Source: Rhododendron vialii
Lineage: Eukaryota > Streptophyta > Magnoliopsida > Ericales > Ericaceae
Reading direction: 5' to 3'
DNA length: 64,000 nt
NCBI RefSeq assembly: GCF_030253575.1
Contig: NC_080566.1
Location: 25,930,001-25,994,000, forward strand
The notes beneath the pieces were generated by a model. That model was not told the origin of the DNA. It saw only the letters and a list, made by a program, of their open reading frames with translations, and made no database searches. The stretch's first letter is position 1. The number at the start of each line of letters is the position of its first letter. Positions 24,056 through 36,912 of this stretch are shown in pieces. The translations under genes and the position numbers were made by a program.

Positions 24056-26064
24056 CAATACGCAGATACACATGCATGAATACTACTACAATTAGGGACC
24101 CTTCCTTTTAGCATTTTTTGGGGACCTGATTGAATCAGTGGCTTTCTAGCCTTCTGCCCTAATCATAGATTACATTATCTAATAATCTGTTATATACCTG
24201 ATGCGTATAAGAACAAGTGACAACCACATTTGATGGTATTTGTAACGTAGTGATGCCTTGTTTAATGCATAACTCCAATGCTACAAGTTGTTTTGTTTGA
24301 TCTTTTCACACTAGTATGCTTCACTGTGTATATTTTCTGCTACATTAGTAGTGTTATGCTTGGAATGTGAACAAGTTTCGGTGTCTTTCGATGTGGTTTA
24401 TTCCGGGTTTGTTGAGATAATTACACATATTGGCACAAATAACAATACCATTGAAGCTTTTTTAACGTATGATGTTTTGTTGAACACATAACTCCAATGC
24501 TACAAGTTGTTTTGATCGACCATGCTTCACTGTATATCTTATCCGCAAATCGATCTTTTTGTTAATCAACAAATCAATCCCTCTACAAATCTACAAGTTG
24601 AATTGATCAATAACTCCAATGCTAGAAGTTGAATTGATCTGTCTCATACAACTATGCTTTTCTCTATATAGTGTCTCCAAAAATTTCTTGTTAGTCCACA
24701 AATTGATCCCTCTACAAATTGATGATCTGAACACATCCTGAGTTTTCAAGGCTTACACAAATTCTACTAGTTAAAAACTTAAAAATTTATTTGCATATTA
24801 CAAGTCTGAAGTTTAGATGAAAAAATATTGTTGATTTCTAAGGGGAGATAGTTAACAGGATTGTGTGATTGTGGGTGGAGTTATTCCTGTGTTACTGTAA
24901 TGGGATTAGGAGAATAGTTTGTTTGCATATTCATATTGGGAAAGAGGTAGGGTTTCAAATTAAGAAGAGAGGGTGGCTGTGGTATGGAATAACATTGTAG
25001 AGGAGAGAGGTAGTAGCAGCGATTGGGGCTTCTACGCTGATATTTTTTTGTGTCTGGGTATGTTGTTTTATTTTTTCTGTAGGTTACTGCTTGTGGATTT
25101 CAATTTATCCTTCTCCTGGCTACGCCCGAATCATATTTCAGTCTGCTCTAAAATTTTGGTTTCTTATCCAGTATTTGTTCATAGAGCATGAGGCTTGCAT
25201 GATTTGTATCTCTATTGTAAGACAGTGATTTTCCCTTCTTGCCTTTTCATGGTTATGTTTTTGTTTACATTGGATGCTTAGCATGAACTTTTAACTTTCA
25301 AAGACACAGTGTATGTAATTGTACGTTTTCTTTTATCTAACAAACTGTTTTATAAAAAAGAAAAAAAACCTGATTGTCCTGTTGTCATGTAAGAAGGTGA
25401 TACTGATACTAGGTGCGGCTGCTAGCTAGGTGGAGGAATCAGTGTGTAGGTGGGTACTTCGGTACCTTTGTTGTGTGATGTGTGTTGCATGTATTATTAT
25501 GCTTTGAATATGCATGTATTTATCTGGGTTATTAAGTGGGGTCGTGTTTTGGGGTTTGATTAGACAGTAAGAAAATGGATAAAACTATGTCGTTAATCTT
25601 CTACTTAAATTTTATTTGGTTATATTTGTGCTTGTCATTGAAGAAGATAGTACATAATTTATAAGTTTACTATCAAACTTTAAATTTGGATTGCATTCGT
25701 TTGCACAAAAGGTGACTGGTTTAGCATGATTTCTTTATCTTTGAACTACTCCGGTGCCTATCTGTTCTTTTGTTAATTTAATTTTAAACTTTGTGTTCCC
25801 TGGGTTGGATTCACTATAAACAGTCTGTCATGCCTCGAATTCCAAGTCAGATACAAAAAAAATAAAAAAAAAGTTGCAAAGAGAGGGAAACCCAAAAGAG
25901 AATGAAAGAAGCCTTAGGCTTAGTTTTTTATGCTTTTGTCTTGTTGGGCTGCAAAATAGAGACAATAAAACAAGGATGTGTTCTCTGTTGCTAGAGATTG
26001 TGCCCTGTTGGCCTGTTGTCTGTTAGCCTTTTTTTGGTACTGCTTCAACTCATCTCTCTCATCC
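24056..26064. other. Intergenic with a local duplication
   Basis: No gene is recognised. Around 24242-24350 and 24464-24545 the block TAACTCCAATGCTACAAGTT, with its neighbours including CATGCTTCACTGTAT, is repeated. A third partial copy lies near 24608. Apart from this, it is AT-rich unique-looking DNA. Confidence 0.5.
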
Positions 26065-26248
26065 GACACATCTTAATTGACACTCGTTCAGAAACTTGCA
26101 TCCGAGTCTGGTTTCCTTGTGTGGGTAATGTTTAAAGCAGCAACAGGGGAAAAATGGACACGTCTTAATTGACATTCGTTCAGAAACTTATATCAGAGTC
26201 TGGTTTCCTTGTGTGGGTAATGTTTATAGCAGCAACAGGGGAAAAATG
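26065..26248 (+). repeat. 92-bp tandem duplication upstream of the eS28 pseudogene
   Basis: Two copies (26065-26156 and 26157-26248) both end GGGGAAAAATGGA. The second copy supplies the ATG of the eS28-like frame. In the first copy the same ATG runs into TAA after three codons. Confidence 0.88.
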
Positions 26249-26443
26249 GATTCTCAAGTGAAGAATGCGACGGTGATTCAGGTTCTTGGTAGGACAGGAT
26301 CAAGAGGGCAGGTGACTCAGGTAAAAGTGATGTTTATAGATGAGACGAAGTGAACTCTGATGAGAAATGTCAAGGGACCAGTCAGGGTTGGGGATATTCT
26401 AACCCTGCTCGAGTCTGAAAGGGAAGCTAGAAGGCTGCGGTGA
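26246..26443 (+). pseudogene. RPS28: 40S ribosomal protein eS28 pseudogene
   Basis: A 66-codon frame (including stop) matches the length and wording of eS28, a small protein of the 40S subunit head. Recognisable parts are the [16 protein letters not shown] segment and RNVKGPVRVGDILTLLESER, ending EARRLR. Codon 36 is TGA (26351-26353), where a basic residue would be expected; CGA to TGA is a typical CpG-decay change. The rest of the frame is intact, so the loss looks recent. Whether it is a retrocopy or a decayed native gene is unclear, because no poly-A tail is obvious and plant RPS28 genes can be intronless. A 92-bp duplication lies directly upstream. Confidence 0.88.
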
Positions 26444-26879
26444 TTGAACTATCGAGAGATGATCCCCAGGACCGTCGAGCACCAAAAAATAGTGTTGGAA
26501 TGAAGTAGAATTCTGAATATTTCTCTTTCCTGAATACGTTCTTTTACAAGTTTGAGAACCCAAATAAAAAATAAAAAAATGTCTTAAGTAGAAGGAGATT
26601 AATTTATTTATTTTTTGCTAAGTTGTAGAAGGAAATTTTTTGCTATGATTTTCTATTGGTTTTAGTCTAAGATTTTTAGGAAAACTTTTTATTCTTTGAA
26701 GATTGGTATTCTATATGACTGAGTTAGTAGTTTGGTTTAAGATGTCTCTTGGTCTTAGTAACTGCTGTTGCTGTTTTACATTATCCTAACATACTCTGGA
26801 GAAACTATTGTCAAGGAATTGACTGAATTTGAGCAGTTCCTAACCCAACCTTCCTTGTGATTAACTTTACTATTGAAAC

Positions 26880-27464
26880 TAGGGATGTAATGAATACTGA
26901 TTAAACCGTTCAAACCGCCTTTACATAACCAAACTGGTGGGTTTTGACCGGTTTCTTACCTGTGACTTCTCTATGCAATTTTGATTACGTGGAGTTTTCG
27001 GTTCAGAAACGGTTTAAAATATTTCAAAACCTTGGGGAACCGGAACCGACCGCATGCCTTGCATACATATAAAATACCTCACGATCCTAGACTCCTACGG
27101 AATCACCGCCTCCCTCTTTTTGTTTGCCATGTAATTGCTGAGTAGTATTTTTTTTTTTTTGCAGCGGTAGAGTTTTGAATTTAATACTACTTTGGAGTTA
27201 AGTCACCAGATTTTGCTTAAACTACCATTCACCTGTTGGCTGTTGTGTACTATACTGGTTTTGTTTACAATGAGGAATTGGACCAATTATGTAAAGTCCA
27301 AACTGATAAGCTGTACCGAACCAAATCACCTAAATACAATGCGGTTGGTGGGGGCGGTTGGTGGTATCGATTGGTTTTGGTATTCAATAATTAAAAACCG
27401 ACTAAATCGGTTCAGTTTGTTTTTGCCTTGAAAAGCAAATTGAATTGAACCCCTTACATCCCTA
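26880..27464. mobile_element. Non-autonomous hAT element, 585 bp
   Basis: Perfect 11-bp inverted ends, TAGGGATGTAA...TTACATCCCTA, are flanked by a perfect 8-bp target duplication ATTGAAAC (26872-26879 and 27465-27472), which is the hAT hallmark. The interior has many AACCG/CGGTT motifs in both orientations. It has no transposase. Confidence 0.94.
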
Positions 27465-27472
27465 ATTGAAAC

Positions 27473-28241
27473 TAAAGAAAGGTATTACTGATTTTCAAAT
27501 TCCCTTTTTGACAATTTCATTCTGTTTTTTTGTCATCTTGTGATGTACATTTATAATATTACCCTTCTAAGCGCAAATAAATCCATAAAGATTAAAGGAG
27601 TTTGAATTAGTTGACAAACTTGAGTATGGAAAAAGGGGGAAATAAAAGGACATATGATATGTCTAGTTTAATTTGACCAAATTTTCTCCACCTGGCCATG
27701 TGGTAAACGCTTCAAGCTAGCCTTTTACATTTTTTGATTAAAGTTGCAAATTATTTTGCCACAACTCTTGATATGTGGTGACGAAGATCCAAAGTTCTTT
27801 TTCCAGTCTGTGTATTCAAAGAGCGCCCATGTGATTTATTGTAGCTCAAACTTTTCTTACAATCACCAATCTGTCATTACTAGAACAAAGAAACCAAAAC
27901 TTTCTGATATACAACCCTGATATACTCCCAAACGGTATTTTGGCTCCTATATATATTCTGACTGATTTAATTTCACTCTCTGCTGTGTTTCTTCATTTAG
28001 AAACAAGGTGTATAAAATGGTAAATAAGCGAGGGGTAAAAAAAAAAAGAGCTGAATAAATACAGGACACAATCGGCATACCCTAGGCCAAGGCAGTGAGG
28101 ATGGAAATAAGAGGCTCTTGTCGCGTACTTCTATTGGACGAGTATGTTCTAATGGATTGTTTTTTGGGAATAGAATTCATCAGAATCAGGAAGTGGTATA
28201 TCCATGATTCAGAACCATATCCAGGAAATCGCGGTCTTTCC
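27473..28241. other. Intergenic and 3' flank of the FPP gene
   Basis: No feature is recognised apart from AT-rich DNA. The part just below 28242 is the presumptive 3' UTR of the minus-strand FPP-type gene. Confidence 0.5.
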
Positions 28242-31200
28242 TTAGGCAGCTCCAATGTTTTCTTCCGAGTCAATTCGGAAGTCTTCCAACGTTGCTAGGG
28301 ATTTCAACTGCTTTCCAAGAGAGGCAATTGTTTTCTGGCACTCTGAAAGTTTACCAGCAGCCACTGATAGTTCCTTCTCCTGTCACAAACCAACATTAAG
28401 TACAAGTGATCATCAAATGTTTATGCACAAATCAACCAGGACTTAAAATATAAAGCTACTAGGAAAGACTTGATCTACCACAGGCATCTTCCATAGAGCA
28501 GTCAGTTTTCTAGTTTCTAAGGATCCGTTTGCTAGAAATAAAACAACGTCAGGATGTGGAAACTGTAGAAACCGAGGCAAAATGAAATGAAGAACAAACT
28601 CTCTGATGCACTTGATCAGAATGAAAAAAGTCGTGACAAAGTTTCAAGAAATTAAACTACCATTTTCCTAAGTTGGATACCGTAATCAAGTGCATAATTC
28701 CATACTTTGGAAACCATTAAAGCAATTAGACAAATCTTGTATTTTCTGATATCATCCTCAACTAACTTAAGAACAAAAGAAGTTGATTACGTATAAGTTG
28801 AAGAAAAACATTAGATTTGAAATGATATAAAACCATTTCCAGGAGCAAATTCAAACTTTCATGTGTTCTGTTCCAGGAAAGTATTCATGCACATGTCTTT
28901 AATAAGAATATAAATTCTCTGCCTTATAGGGTTATTTTTTAAGGAAAGATTTCTTCTTTATTGGTGCATTGCAAGGGCTCGACAATGAAAACGAAACTGC
29001 AAAAACAAACTGACCTTCTTCAATTTCAAATCTCCATTCAACCTTGCTGAATTCAGGAGCTCAACTTCATGTTTCATCCTCAAAATCTCGTCTTCCATTT
29101 TTCGACACTGGACCACCGCTTCCCCTGATAAAGCCCGCTCCTTTTCAACCTCTTCTTCCAAATAACCAACTTTTGAAAGCAAGGTTTTCATCTCAGCTTC
29201 AGTTTCTCCTAGTTGTGACTCTGTCCATTCTCTCCTTGCACTGGTAGCCTCAATCTTTGCCTCAGATGCAAGTCTTGCATCCCTTTCCCGAGATAACTGA
29301 GTCCGAAGCTCCACCAACTTCGCCTCTACTTCTATTCTCCGATCATTTGATTTCTTAACCTGATCTCGGCACACACTTAAGTCCATCTCCAATTCCACTT
29401 TCTCCATTTCCACCTTCTCTAGCTTCTCCTCTAGTTCAGCTGTCCGATAAATCATCACTTCGAGATCTGCTTTTAAAGGGCTTTCCTCCTCATGGGGTTG
29501 ATCTGATAAAGGTCCATTTCCTATATGAGGCAATGCTGCAATTCTTTCCATCTCAAGGAAATCTTCCATCAGAATATCAACCGAAGGGACCATAAGGTTT
29601 CTTCCAAGGGCCTTCATACACTCATTTGGCTCTGAACCATCCATCTTGTGATTGTCGCTTTCAAGCAGCAGTAGCCTCTCCCCACTATCTGATTGGCTAT
29701 CTGTGAAGGATTCAACGTAAATCGAGGAGGCAGTAACAGACTTATTATCGTTTGATGGTTTTCGTGCCATGGCCTTTAACCTGCGGCACTCTGCTTCAAG
29801 CCGAGCCACCTTCTTTATGCTCTCCAGATGCTGTTTGCTAGCCATTTCAGCAGCTTGGGTGCTCAAATCCCTCTCAATAATCCTAATCTCTATCTCCTCA
29901 TCCCTAGAAAGAAGCTCAAGCTTGAGAACTGAATTTTCTTTTTCTGCGGCCTCAAGTCTTTTCTCTGTGGCCATGAGTTTTTTCTCCGTGGCCATGAGTT
30001 TAGATGTAAAAGCTTGGCTCTCTTGTTCAGACTTCGTAGATGCTTGGCTCTCTTGTTCAGACTTCGTAGATTCCCATTCATGAGTTTTCTTGGCAATCAC
30101 ATCATTCAGTTTTTGGTCATGTTCTTCTCTAACTAGTCGAAGTTGTCTAACACACTCCTTGAGAGCTCCATTGAGATGGAGAATTCGATCTTCAAGGGCT
30201 GAATTCCTTTTAGTTGCATCCTCAAGTTGTTGCTTGAAAACCACTGCTTCACTTTCAGCCTTCTCCCATCCTAGTATGTGAGACAGCAAACAAAAAGGCC
30301 AAATAGATGTCAACTTCCAACTTGAAGAAGAGGGTGGATATCTGAAAATATTGTTATTATGCTTAAACTTTCAAATTTCAATGATTCAATTGCAATCTGC
30401 AGATGGTTGTCGCTGAATAATTATTCACGACAGTTTACTTCCCCAAGTAAGGCCTCTTGAATTATAACGTTAGCAGTTTGGCAGATGGGAAGATAAGCAC
30501 CAAAGAAAAGACAAAAATCGACATCTAACGACCCTAAGAAAGCAATTAAAAATCATTTAAGAAGTACCAAAATTAGAGAAGAACGTAAATTGAGAAAGTA
30601 GGGTGCCAATCATCTTTGTCCTTTCAATTTGTGAAGCAAATTGGGAAAAGAAAAGAAAAACATTCATTTTGAAAAGACTTTCCACAAAAGGTAGGAATAA
30701 AGGAAGTACCTGATATGGCTTCCTCTGCAACTTTTTCATGCTGCTTTACCAAGTCTTCCTTCACCTTTATGTTGAGAAGAGCAGCTGAGAGCTTCTCTGT
30801 TAGACTCTTCACACTTTCATCAAGTTCTTTGTAACTTGGTGAAGCTTTAGATGTGACTTCTGGAGATTGGGTATTATGGTTTGAACAGACCTTCAGTAAT
30901 CAAACGCCAAACAGATAAGAGGACAAGAGAAACTCAAATGCTTGCGGAATGTGAAAGTAACGTATAAACCTCAAAGCACATATATTGAGGCTCCCAGCTC
31001 CTTTTTGTAAGACATACCACCACCGATACTTTCCTTTTCATTTTTCCCATTTTTTTCTGTTTGGAAAACCAGACTTGTGCACCAACCAGACTTGAATACA
31101 GCACCTACTCTGCCGCGGTGGGAGTGGATACTATTTAAGTTAACAACTGGCCAAAAATGCCATAATTTCACTTCTATGCGATAATGAAATGCAACAGTTA

Positions 31201-33402
31201 ATACGGATCTCACCATCCTAATACTAACCAACTACAGTGGAAAGAAGAAATCCTGCTTATAACTGAGGATTCCGATTTCTATTGTTATGAACATTATTTG
31301 GGCCATGAATGTCTGAGTCTAATGGTTGGAGTTAGTTCGTAGTATGTAAATGATTTTGCAGCCACATACCTAAGTTCCAATCTGCAGAGGGCTTGTGAAT
31401 TTTCGAGGCACTAATATGTGAAGCAGCACTGGTTCTGAAATAGTAAACTCTATTTCACCTCAATGTGAAGCTTCAGAGACAAGCACAGGTTTCCCATAAG
31501 CTGAACCAGAAGGATAATTTCTTTACAATGGTCAAAGTTTACAGGATCAAGAATCCACCATACATAACCAATGATTAGAGCTTGTTATATCCTTCACCGA
31601 GCCTCTCTCTGAGACAGGACCAAAATTTTTCAATGGTGGTGTCACGAGGTTTCAAAGTGAATACATTAGGAAAAAGATTGTTACTCAACGGTGTGCGAGT
31701 AGTTGAAGATAAATTTTGGGTAAAATCCCAACAGGAAAAAGAGTACTTTGGCAATTGTGGTCCTGACTCCTACTCCATTGAATATTTGGACAAATGTGGT
31801 CCAAATGATGTAGGACAACCATGTTTCTCGACAAAACAACTGTCTTGATAAGATGGAACCTTTTCATAGCCATTCAATAACTCGAGACTTGAGAGGTGTT
31901 CCAGCAAGTATACCAGAACTCCACGGCAAAAACGTTTTCCACAACCTTCCTACCGCTGAAGTTTGGATCTCTTTCCGGAACTGGTACGACCAATTTTTGA
32001 ATCTAGAAAAGCAGACATGCTTTATAGACCTTTTTTTCCCTTGCATTATTGTTTCATACCCCTCTCCAAATTTGAATGCTCTTATTTTCACCGAAGAAAC
32101 TGGACCAATTCCGTTATTCTATTATCATGCTCTTCTTTCTTCCAAAACCCAACAGACGTACGAAGAATAATTTCCAAAAGTGGATTGTGATCGCATCTTC
32201 AGAGTAACATAACTACTTCATTCTAAAATATTTTTCATGGAAACAAAAAGCGCAGAAGATATAGATGATTTGCATGCACAGGTATGTTTGGGCATATATG
32301 TCCACCACTTTTAGTACATTGTGTCCGTAAATACACCGGCGTACGTCTCATTTCATACACAGATAAGTGATTATTGAGGTTCTTCTATTCACAAAACTAC
32401 CCAAGTCATCTATTCACAATGCTATGAAATTGTTTCCGCTAAATGATACTTTAGTTGATGCATGTGACGAGAATGACCTACCTAGAAATCCGTGAAAACA
32501 TGAGTTTTAGTCCATTCAATTAGTTTAGCGGAAATCTCATCTTATTATAACCTCCTGACCTTAAATGAATCACAATCACTTTGGCTTCTTCTTTTTTATT
32601 GGCAAAGAAAACATTTCATTAAAAATAAAATATTGGGGATACCAACCAAGGGTTAGATACATCCAAATGGGCCGAAACCCAAAATCCTAAAATCAGAGAG
32701 TGGGCCAAAGACCCAAAACTCATCCCAAGAACCCAAAACCTAACCTAACCCTAATCTCCCACCACCAGCCGCCTCTGTCCCATTACCGGCCACCACCATG
32801 CAGTTAGGTGGTGAATATTCTTTATTTCCTCTTGTACTTATTCTCCCTTGTCAAAATAATGTACAGGAAAGAAGGAAGGAAAGTTTGTAACGTGTCCATG
32901 TCAGATACCTTAATCACGACATTTGCGATTTAGACTTTTAAACCTAGTTAAATCACAGGGAAATAAGCAAAGAAAAAAAATATAATAATCAATCATGGAG
33001 GACATGATTCACATGAACATGAATGGCAGAGAGACAAAGCAGACTTTGGATTAGTTTAGGTTTTCTTCATTTCACCCCCAAAAAATATATAAAAAAAAAT
33101 GTATTCTCTTATTAAACTCAGGCGACTGAACATGTAACAACAAACATAAGCACAGAAACAAGTGATAAACAAATGCAGTTAGGTAGTTCAACATTACTCA
33201 ATGTACAAAAAAGTCAACACTTCCAAATAGCAAAAAAAAAATCCATGATTGGAATTTAGAATTAGGCTACATGAAAGGCACAAACCTGATCATCAGAGAA
33301 TCTCTCGGAATGAGAAGATAATGATCCTGAGCTTTCGGTTTCACCGCCACCAGGGATCTTCTCGGAAGACTTCCTCCGCCACAACCAACTCCTCCGGTCC
33401 AT
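28242..33402 (-). CDS. FPP: Filament-like plant protein (FPP), long coiled-coil protein
   Basis: Four coding exons on the minus strand: 33402-33286, 30890-30710, 30270-29015 and 28379-28242. All junctions are GT-AG and in phase, giving 563 residues. The N-terminus [15 protein letters not shown], the [14 protein letters not shown] segment, and the end [20 protein letters not shown] are hallmarks of plant FPPs. Most of the rest is predicted coiled coil rich in E, K, L and Q. FPPs are known as partners of MAF1 at the nuclear envelope and cytoskeleton; the role here is inferred from family. The length is close to short members such as Arabidopsis FPP7. Exon 3 has a 30-bp tandem duplication (30012-30041 and 30042-30071), giving [10 protein letters not shown] twice, and a repeated MATEK motif. 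Intron 1 is about 2.4 kb. The start is chosen as the conserved MDRR. Confidence 0.93.
32586..32815 (-). mobile_element. Possible non-LTR retroelement fragment in FPP intron 1
   Basis: A T-rich start (CTTTTTTATTGGCAAAG) is followed by GGGCCAAAGACCCAAAACT-type text and a GC-rich CCACCACCAGCCGCCTC stretch. The layout resembles the retroelement at 35412-36852. I see no clear target duplication, so this is weak. Confidence 0.35.
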
Positions 33403-34060
33403 CCCCGACTCGATTTGATCAGTTTCTACCCATCATCTCCAAAGATGCCACTAGCCACACTAAACACATTTGTAAAGAAAAGTTACCCAGATTCTGGAAA
33501 TTCATAATACGAATTCACATAATAGAACCTATTTAAAGTTTGACAATCTAAAAGAGAAAAGTGGGATGCATGACTTGATCTGATTTAATAGATTCGGAAG
33601 GAATAACTGTCATCCCCTGTCTGTTAGGATTCCTCAGCTTGGTACTGCCCCACCTTCCACTTGACACCTATCCTAATGATAACCGGTTTGTCTCGCCGTG
33701 ACTTCCAAATCTTGAATTCTCAATACTTCTGTCGCTCCATCCCCTCAGGGGAAGAGAACCTGTTGCTGTCTCGGCTGTACTACCGGAGTCCAAAAAAAGT
33801 AATTTGGGGCTTGCTGATGAAAATGAGGAGGTGGTGATTTTTAAGCTTTGCTTGGAATTCACTCCCCAACAAAGTATCCAACCTCCAAGGGAAAGTTTAG
33901 CCTTTTTGAAAGGCCCTAAAAAGTAAGTTATAGAAAAGCAAAAATGTCAAAAGCTAAATTGAGATTGTTTTGAATTTAGCAATCAATTTTGAATTTCCCT
34001 GCGTCAGAAAATTCCCCAACAACCCATCTGATGGCTACCTCTCAAATCCCCATGACTACC

Positions 34061-34099
<39 letters not shown>

Positions 34100-34647
34100 A
34101 AATGTTGGTAGTTAAGAAAATTGCCATGGCAATTACAAAATATCTCACGAAGTTTGAGCAAAATATGTATCATAAAACGAGACCCAAAAATGCAAAACAT
34201 TGAAAGGATTACAAGAAAAACAAAACATCGAGAGAGAGAGAGAGGGCATAGGATACCTTGGTTTGTGGAGAAGATCGAACCTTGGTTGAAAAGGAGGATA
34301 ATTAATAGGCAGTAGTGCATAGAAACAAACAACTACAGAGTATACAAAAAGCAATAATCTGCAGTGGAATCTAGAGAATGTCAGAACAAGTATAATAGGA
34401 ATTCAGAAATCTATGATTGTTGGAGTTTATATGGAGAAAGAATGCCCAAATGGAGTGACATTGGTATAATTAACATTTCTTCTATTCAAAAAGAAATAGA
34501 GACAAAAAGTCTATGACTCTATATCAAAGGAGAGAATTTGGGGATGTGGGTTTTCAAATGGAGATGGCGTTATTCCCGCTCACGGGCAGGAGACTTCACT
34601 TCCACAGCTGTTTGTTGTTTGACTTACGTAAGGCACGCTCCACATAA

Positions 34648-34685
<38 letters not shown>

Positions 34686-35400
34686 CACAGCTTTCTTCTG
34701 CTGTCGCTTTGTTACTTGATTTGATGATTGATGAGGAAAGAGCATCTCCATTATGCAAATTTGGAAAATCTTTAGATTTGTTTGTTTGGAATACTTAAAA
34801 TTTCTGTATATGATTCATAATAAATTTTCTTAATTTTTCTTCACTTATTACACTTTAAAATTTCCTTCAAAACTCAAATCGAACAAGGTATTTGTTATTT
34901 GTGTTATGGGACAAAAGTATTTGATGATCTAAATTTGTGTGTCAAAGATTTGTTGAGTGTTGGTCAGTGCATACGGAAAGAGAGAATTTTTATTGAAATA
35001 CTACGGGTTTTTTATTTTATAGAACTAAAAAGCATATGGATATGAAGTGGAATCTAGAAATTAAGGATTGAAATTTGGTTCATATGAAGTTTGTTGTCTA
35101 GAAAATCAGGATGGAAATTAAGTAGAATCTGGAAATTAATTAAGTTTCTTGCCTTAAAAGTAGTTTTTTCTAGATCTTTATGGGATCAAAACGACATAGT
35201 TTTGGCCTTATTGAGTGTCAAAACGGCGTCATTTTGGACGCTTGGCAGCGCATGCTTTATAGTGTCCTCAAATCCGATCCGAACCACCCTATATTTATCC
35301 AAGAGGTATAAAGGGCACGTTTAGAGCCAACTTGGATGCATAGGTTGTCCTCCAAAGTACTGGAGCTTGAGATGTTGCTGGATGCAGGAGATGATGCCAC
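33403..35400. promoter_or_regulatory. 5' flank of the FPP gene
   Basis: This is upstream DNA of the FPP-type gene and should include its 5' UTR and promoter. (GA)n at about 34063-34098 and (CT)n at about 34651-34682 are the only distinct features. GA/CT tracts are common near plant promoters, but I cannot locate a start site. Confidence 0.4.
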
Positions 35401-35411
35401 GGTCGAGCTTC

Positions 35412-36852
35412 TTTTTTTTTGAACAGCAAAAAAGTTACATTATCTTGAAAAAGATACAAGACTAATATGAGCAAGAAAAAGGCATCATGCTCAGAGCAAT
35501 CTTCTGCCTAATCCGAGTCCCAAACCAACAATTGGCAAGAAACTAGGGATGAGCATGGACCGGATTGGTTCGGTTTTATAGTAAATCAAAAACCAAACCA
35601 CACTACATACGTATTATATATTTGGAGAACCAAACCAACCCCAAAAAAGTGTAGAACCAAACCAATCCAAACCATTAGACTAAGGTTCGATTTCAGTTTC
35701 GAATCACGGTTTACTTGAAATTGAGATATTATTTTCATAAACTATTTAAAGTACTCAAAATTGCAGAGATAAACTAAGAATTGATTTTTATTTATAGAAA
35801 AATTTAGAAAATTATTAATTATTAATTTAGAAAATTAGTCTAGAAAATTAGTTGACTATAACTTTCATGTATACTTGGTGTATCTAAATTAATTGAGTTA
35901 TATGTATATATATCGTATCTATATACAGATCGAATCAGTTTGGAACCGAAACTATTAACGTAAATCTGCAGACTAAACTATTTAACACAGTTTCTAAATT
36001 TTTATACCGGAACCAAACCACACTACTAAAAAACCTAACCTAAAAAGGCCTAAGCCGAACACCCCTACTGGTCTAAAAAACCCAAAATTTATATTAAGCT
36101 CAAAAACACTGATGGATCTCACACCTGGATTTACAACATAAGGCACAAATATAGGCCAAGTCCAGCCTGAACACAGGCCAAACTCAGCCCAACGCCCGTC
36201 AATAGCGTCGCCACCACTACTGCCATGCCCATCACACCATGGTCACCTGTAAAGGGACAAGTCACTGCCATTGCCACGCCGTCGCCGGAGACCCATGGAA
36301 CAAGCTCTTGTTGCTGTCTCAGAGAACGGCTCATCCGCCCCTCCACCAAGCCGCCCATCAGCATCCACCATCGCTATCCGACTCCCCTCACCGCGTGCCA
36401 TCCGCATCCCATCTCCACGCCGTCCAGCCCAACACCGCTGCCCAGAAACCCATAAGAACCAGCCACTACTCAAGTCGTTTGTTGTAGGCACCAAACCAGA
36501 GAAACCCAAAATCCACGCCTGTGGCCACGAGAAGCGAACTGAGATCGTTACAGGATGCCAAATGAGGTAGCCGAACCATCACCACCATACTCCGCCCCTC
36601 CGCCCAAACCCCTAGAAATGGAGTCGTTAGCCGTTAAGCAGCAAACCAATGTAACCCAACAACCACATCGGTGGTTGAAACGAGATAGGAAAGCCAGCGA
36701 GATGAAGAAAAACAACGAAAATAGCAGCGACCATGGCCTCTACCACTTGAAAACCTGTCTAAAAAGAAAATGAAAAAGAGAGAAGAAAGAGGGGGAGAGA
36801 GAGAGAAAAGGAAAGGAGTAGATCCCTCCCCTCTCGCCGCCGGAAATCTGGG
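35412..36852 (-). mobile_element. Non-LTR retroelement insertion with 11-bp target duplication
   Basis: A T-run at 35411-35420 (poly-A tail on the minus strand) and the repeated flank GGTCGAGCTTC (35401-35411 and 36853-36863) mark a retroposition event in minus orientation. The 5' part (36200-36850) is GC-rich and CCGGCGGCGAGAGG-like. It contains short open frames on both strands, none of which I recognise. Without the hAT-like insertion it is about 0.9 kb, so it is a truncated LINE, a SINE-like element or a retrocopy. Confidence 0.75.
35544..36067. mobile_element. hAT-like element nested in the retroelement
   Basis: Ends are TAGGGATGAGCATGG and, on the right, the reverse complement TAGGGGTGTTCGG. 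The interior is full of GGTTCGG/AACCAAACC motifs, as in the hAT copy at 26880. A matching 8-bp target duplication is not visible, so boundaries are tentative. Confidence 0.5.
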
Positions 36853-36912
36853 GGTCGAGCTTCAATGGAGGGAAAGATGCAGACAATTGTACGTGAGAGA
36901 TTGTAATGAGTG

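Noticed and set aside
24973..25191. 72-codon frame with hydrophobic stretches
   Set aside because: Composition fits AT-rich chance translation, with no recognised motif and no splice context.
29769..30083. Plus-strand Ser-rich frame
   Set aside because: It is the antisense shadow of FPP exon 3.
31582..32190. Plus-strand frames within the first FPP intron
   Set aside because: They are short, unconserved, and antisense to a well-supported gene intron.
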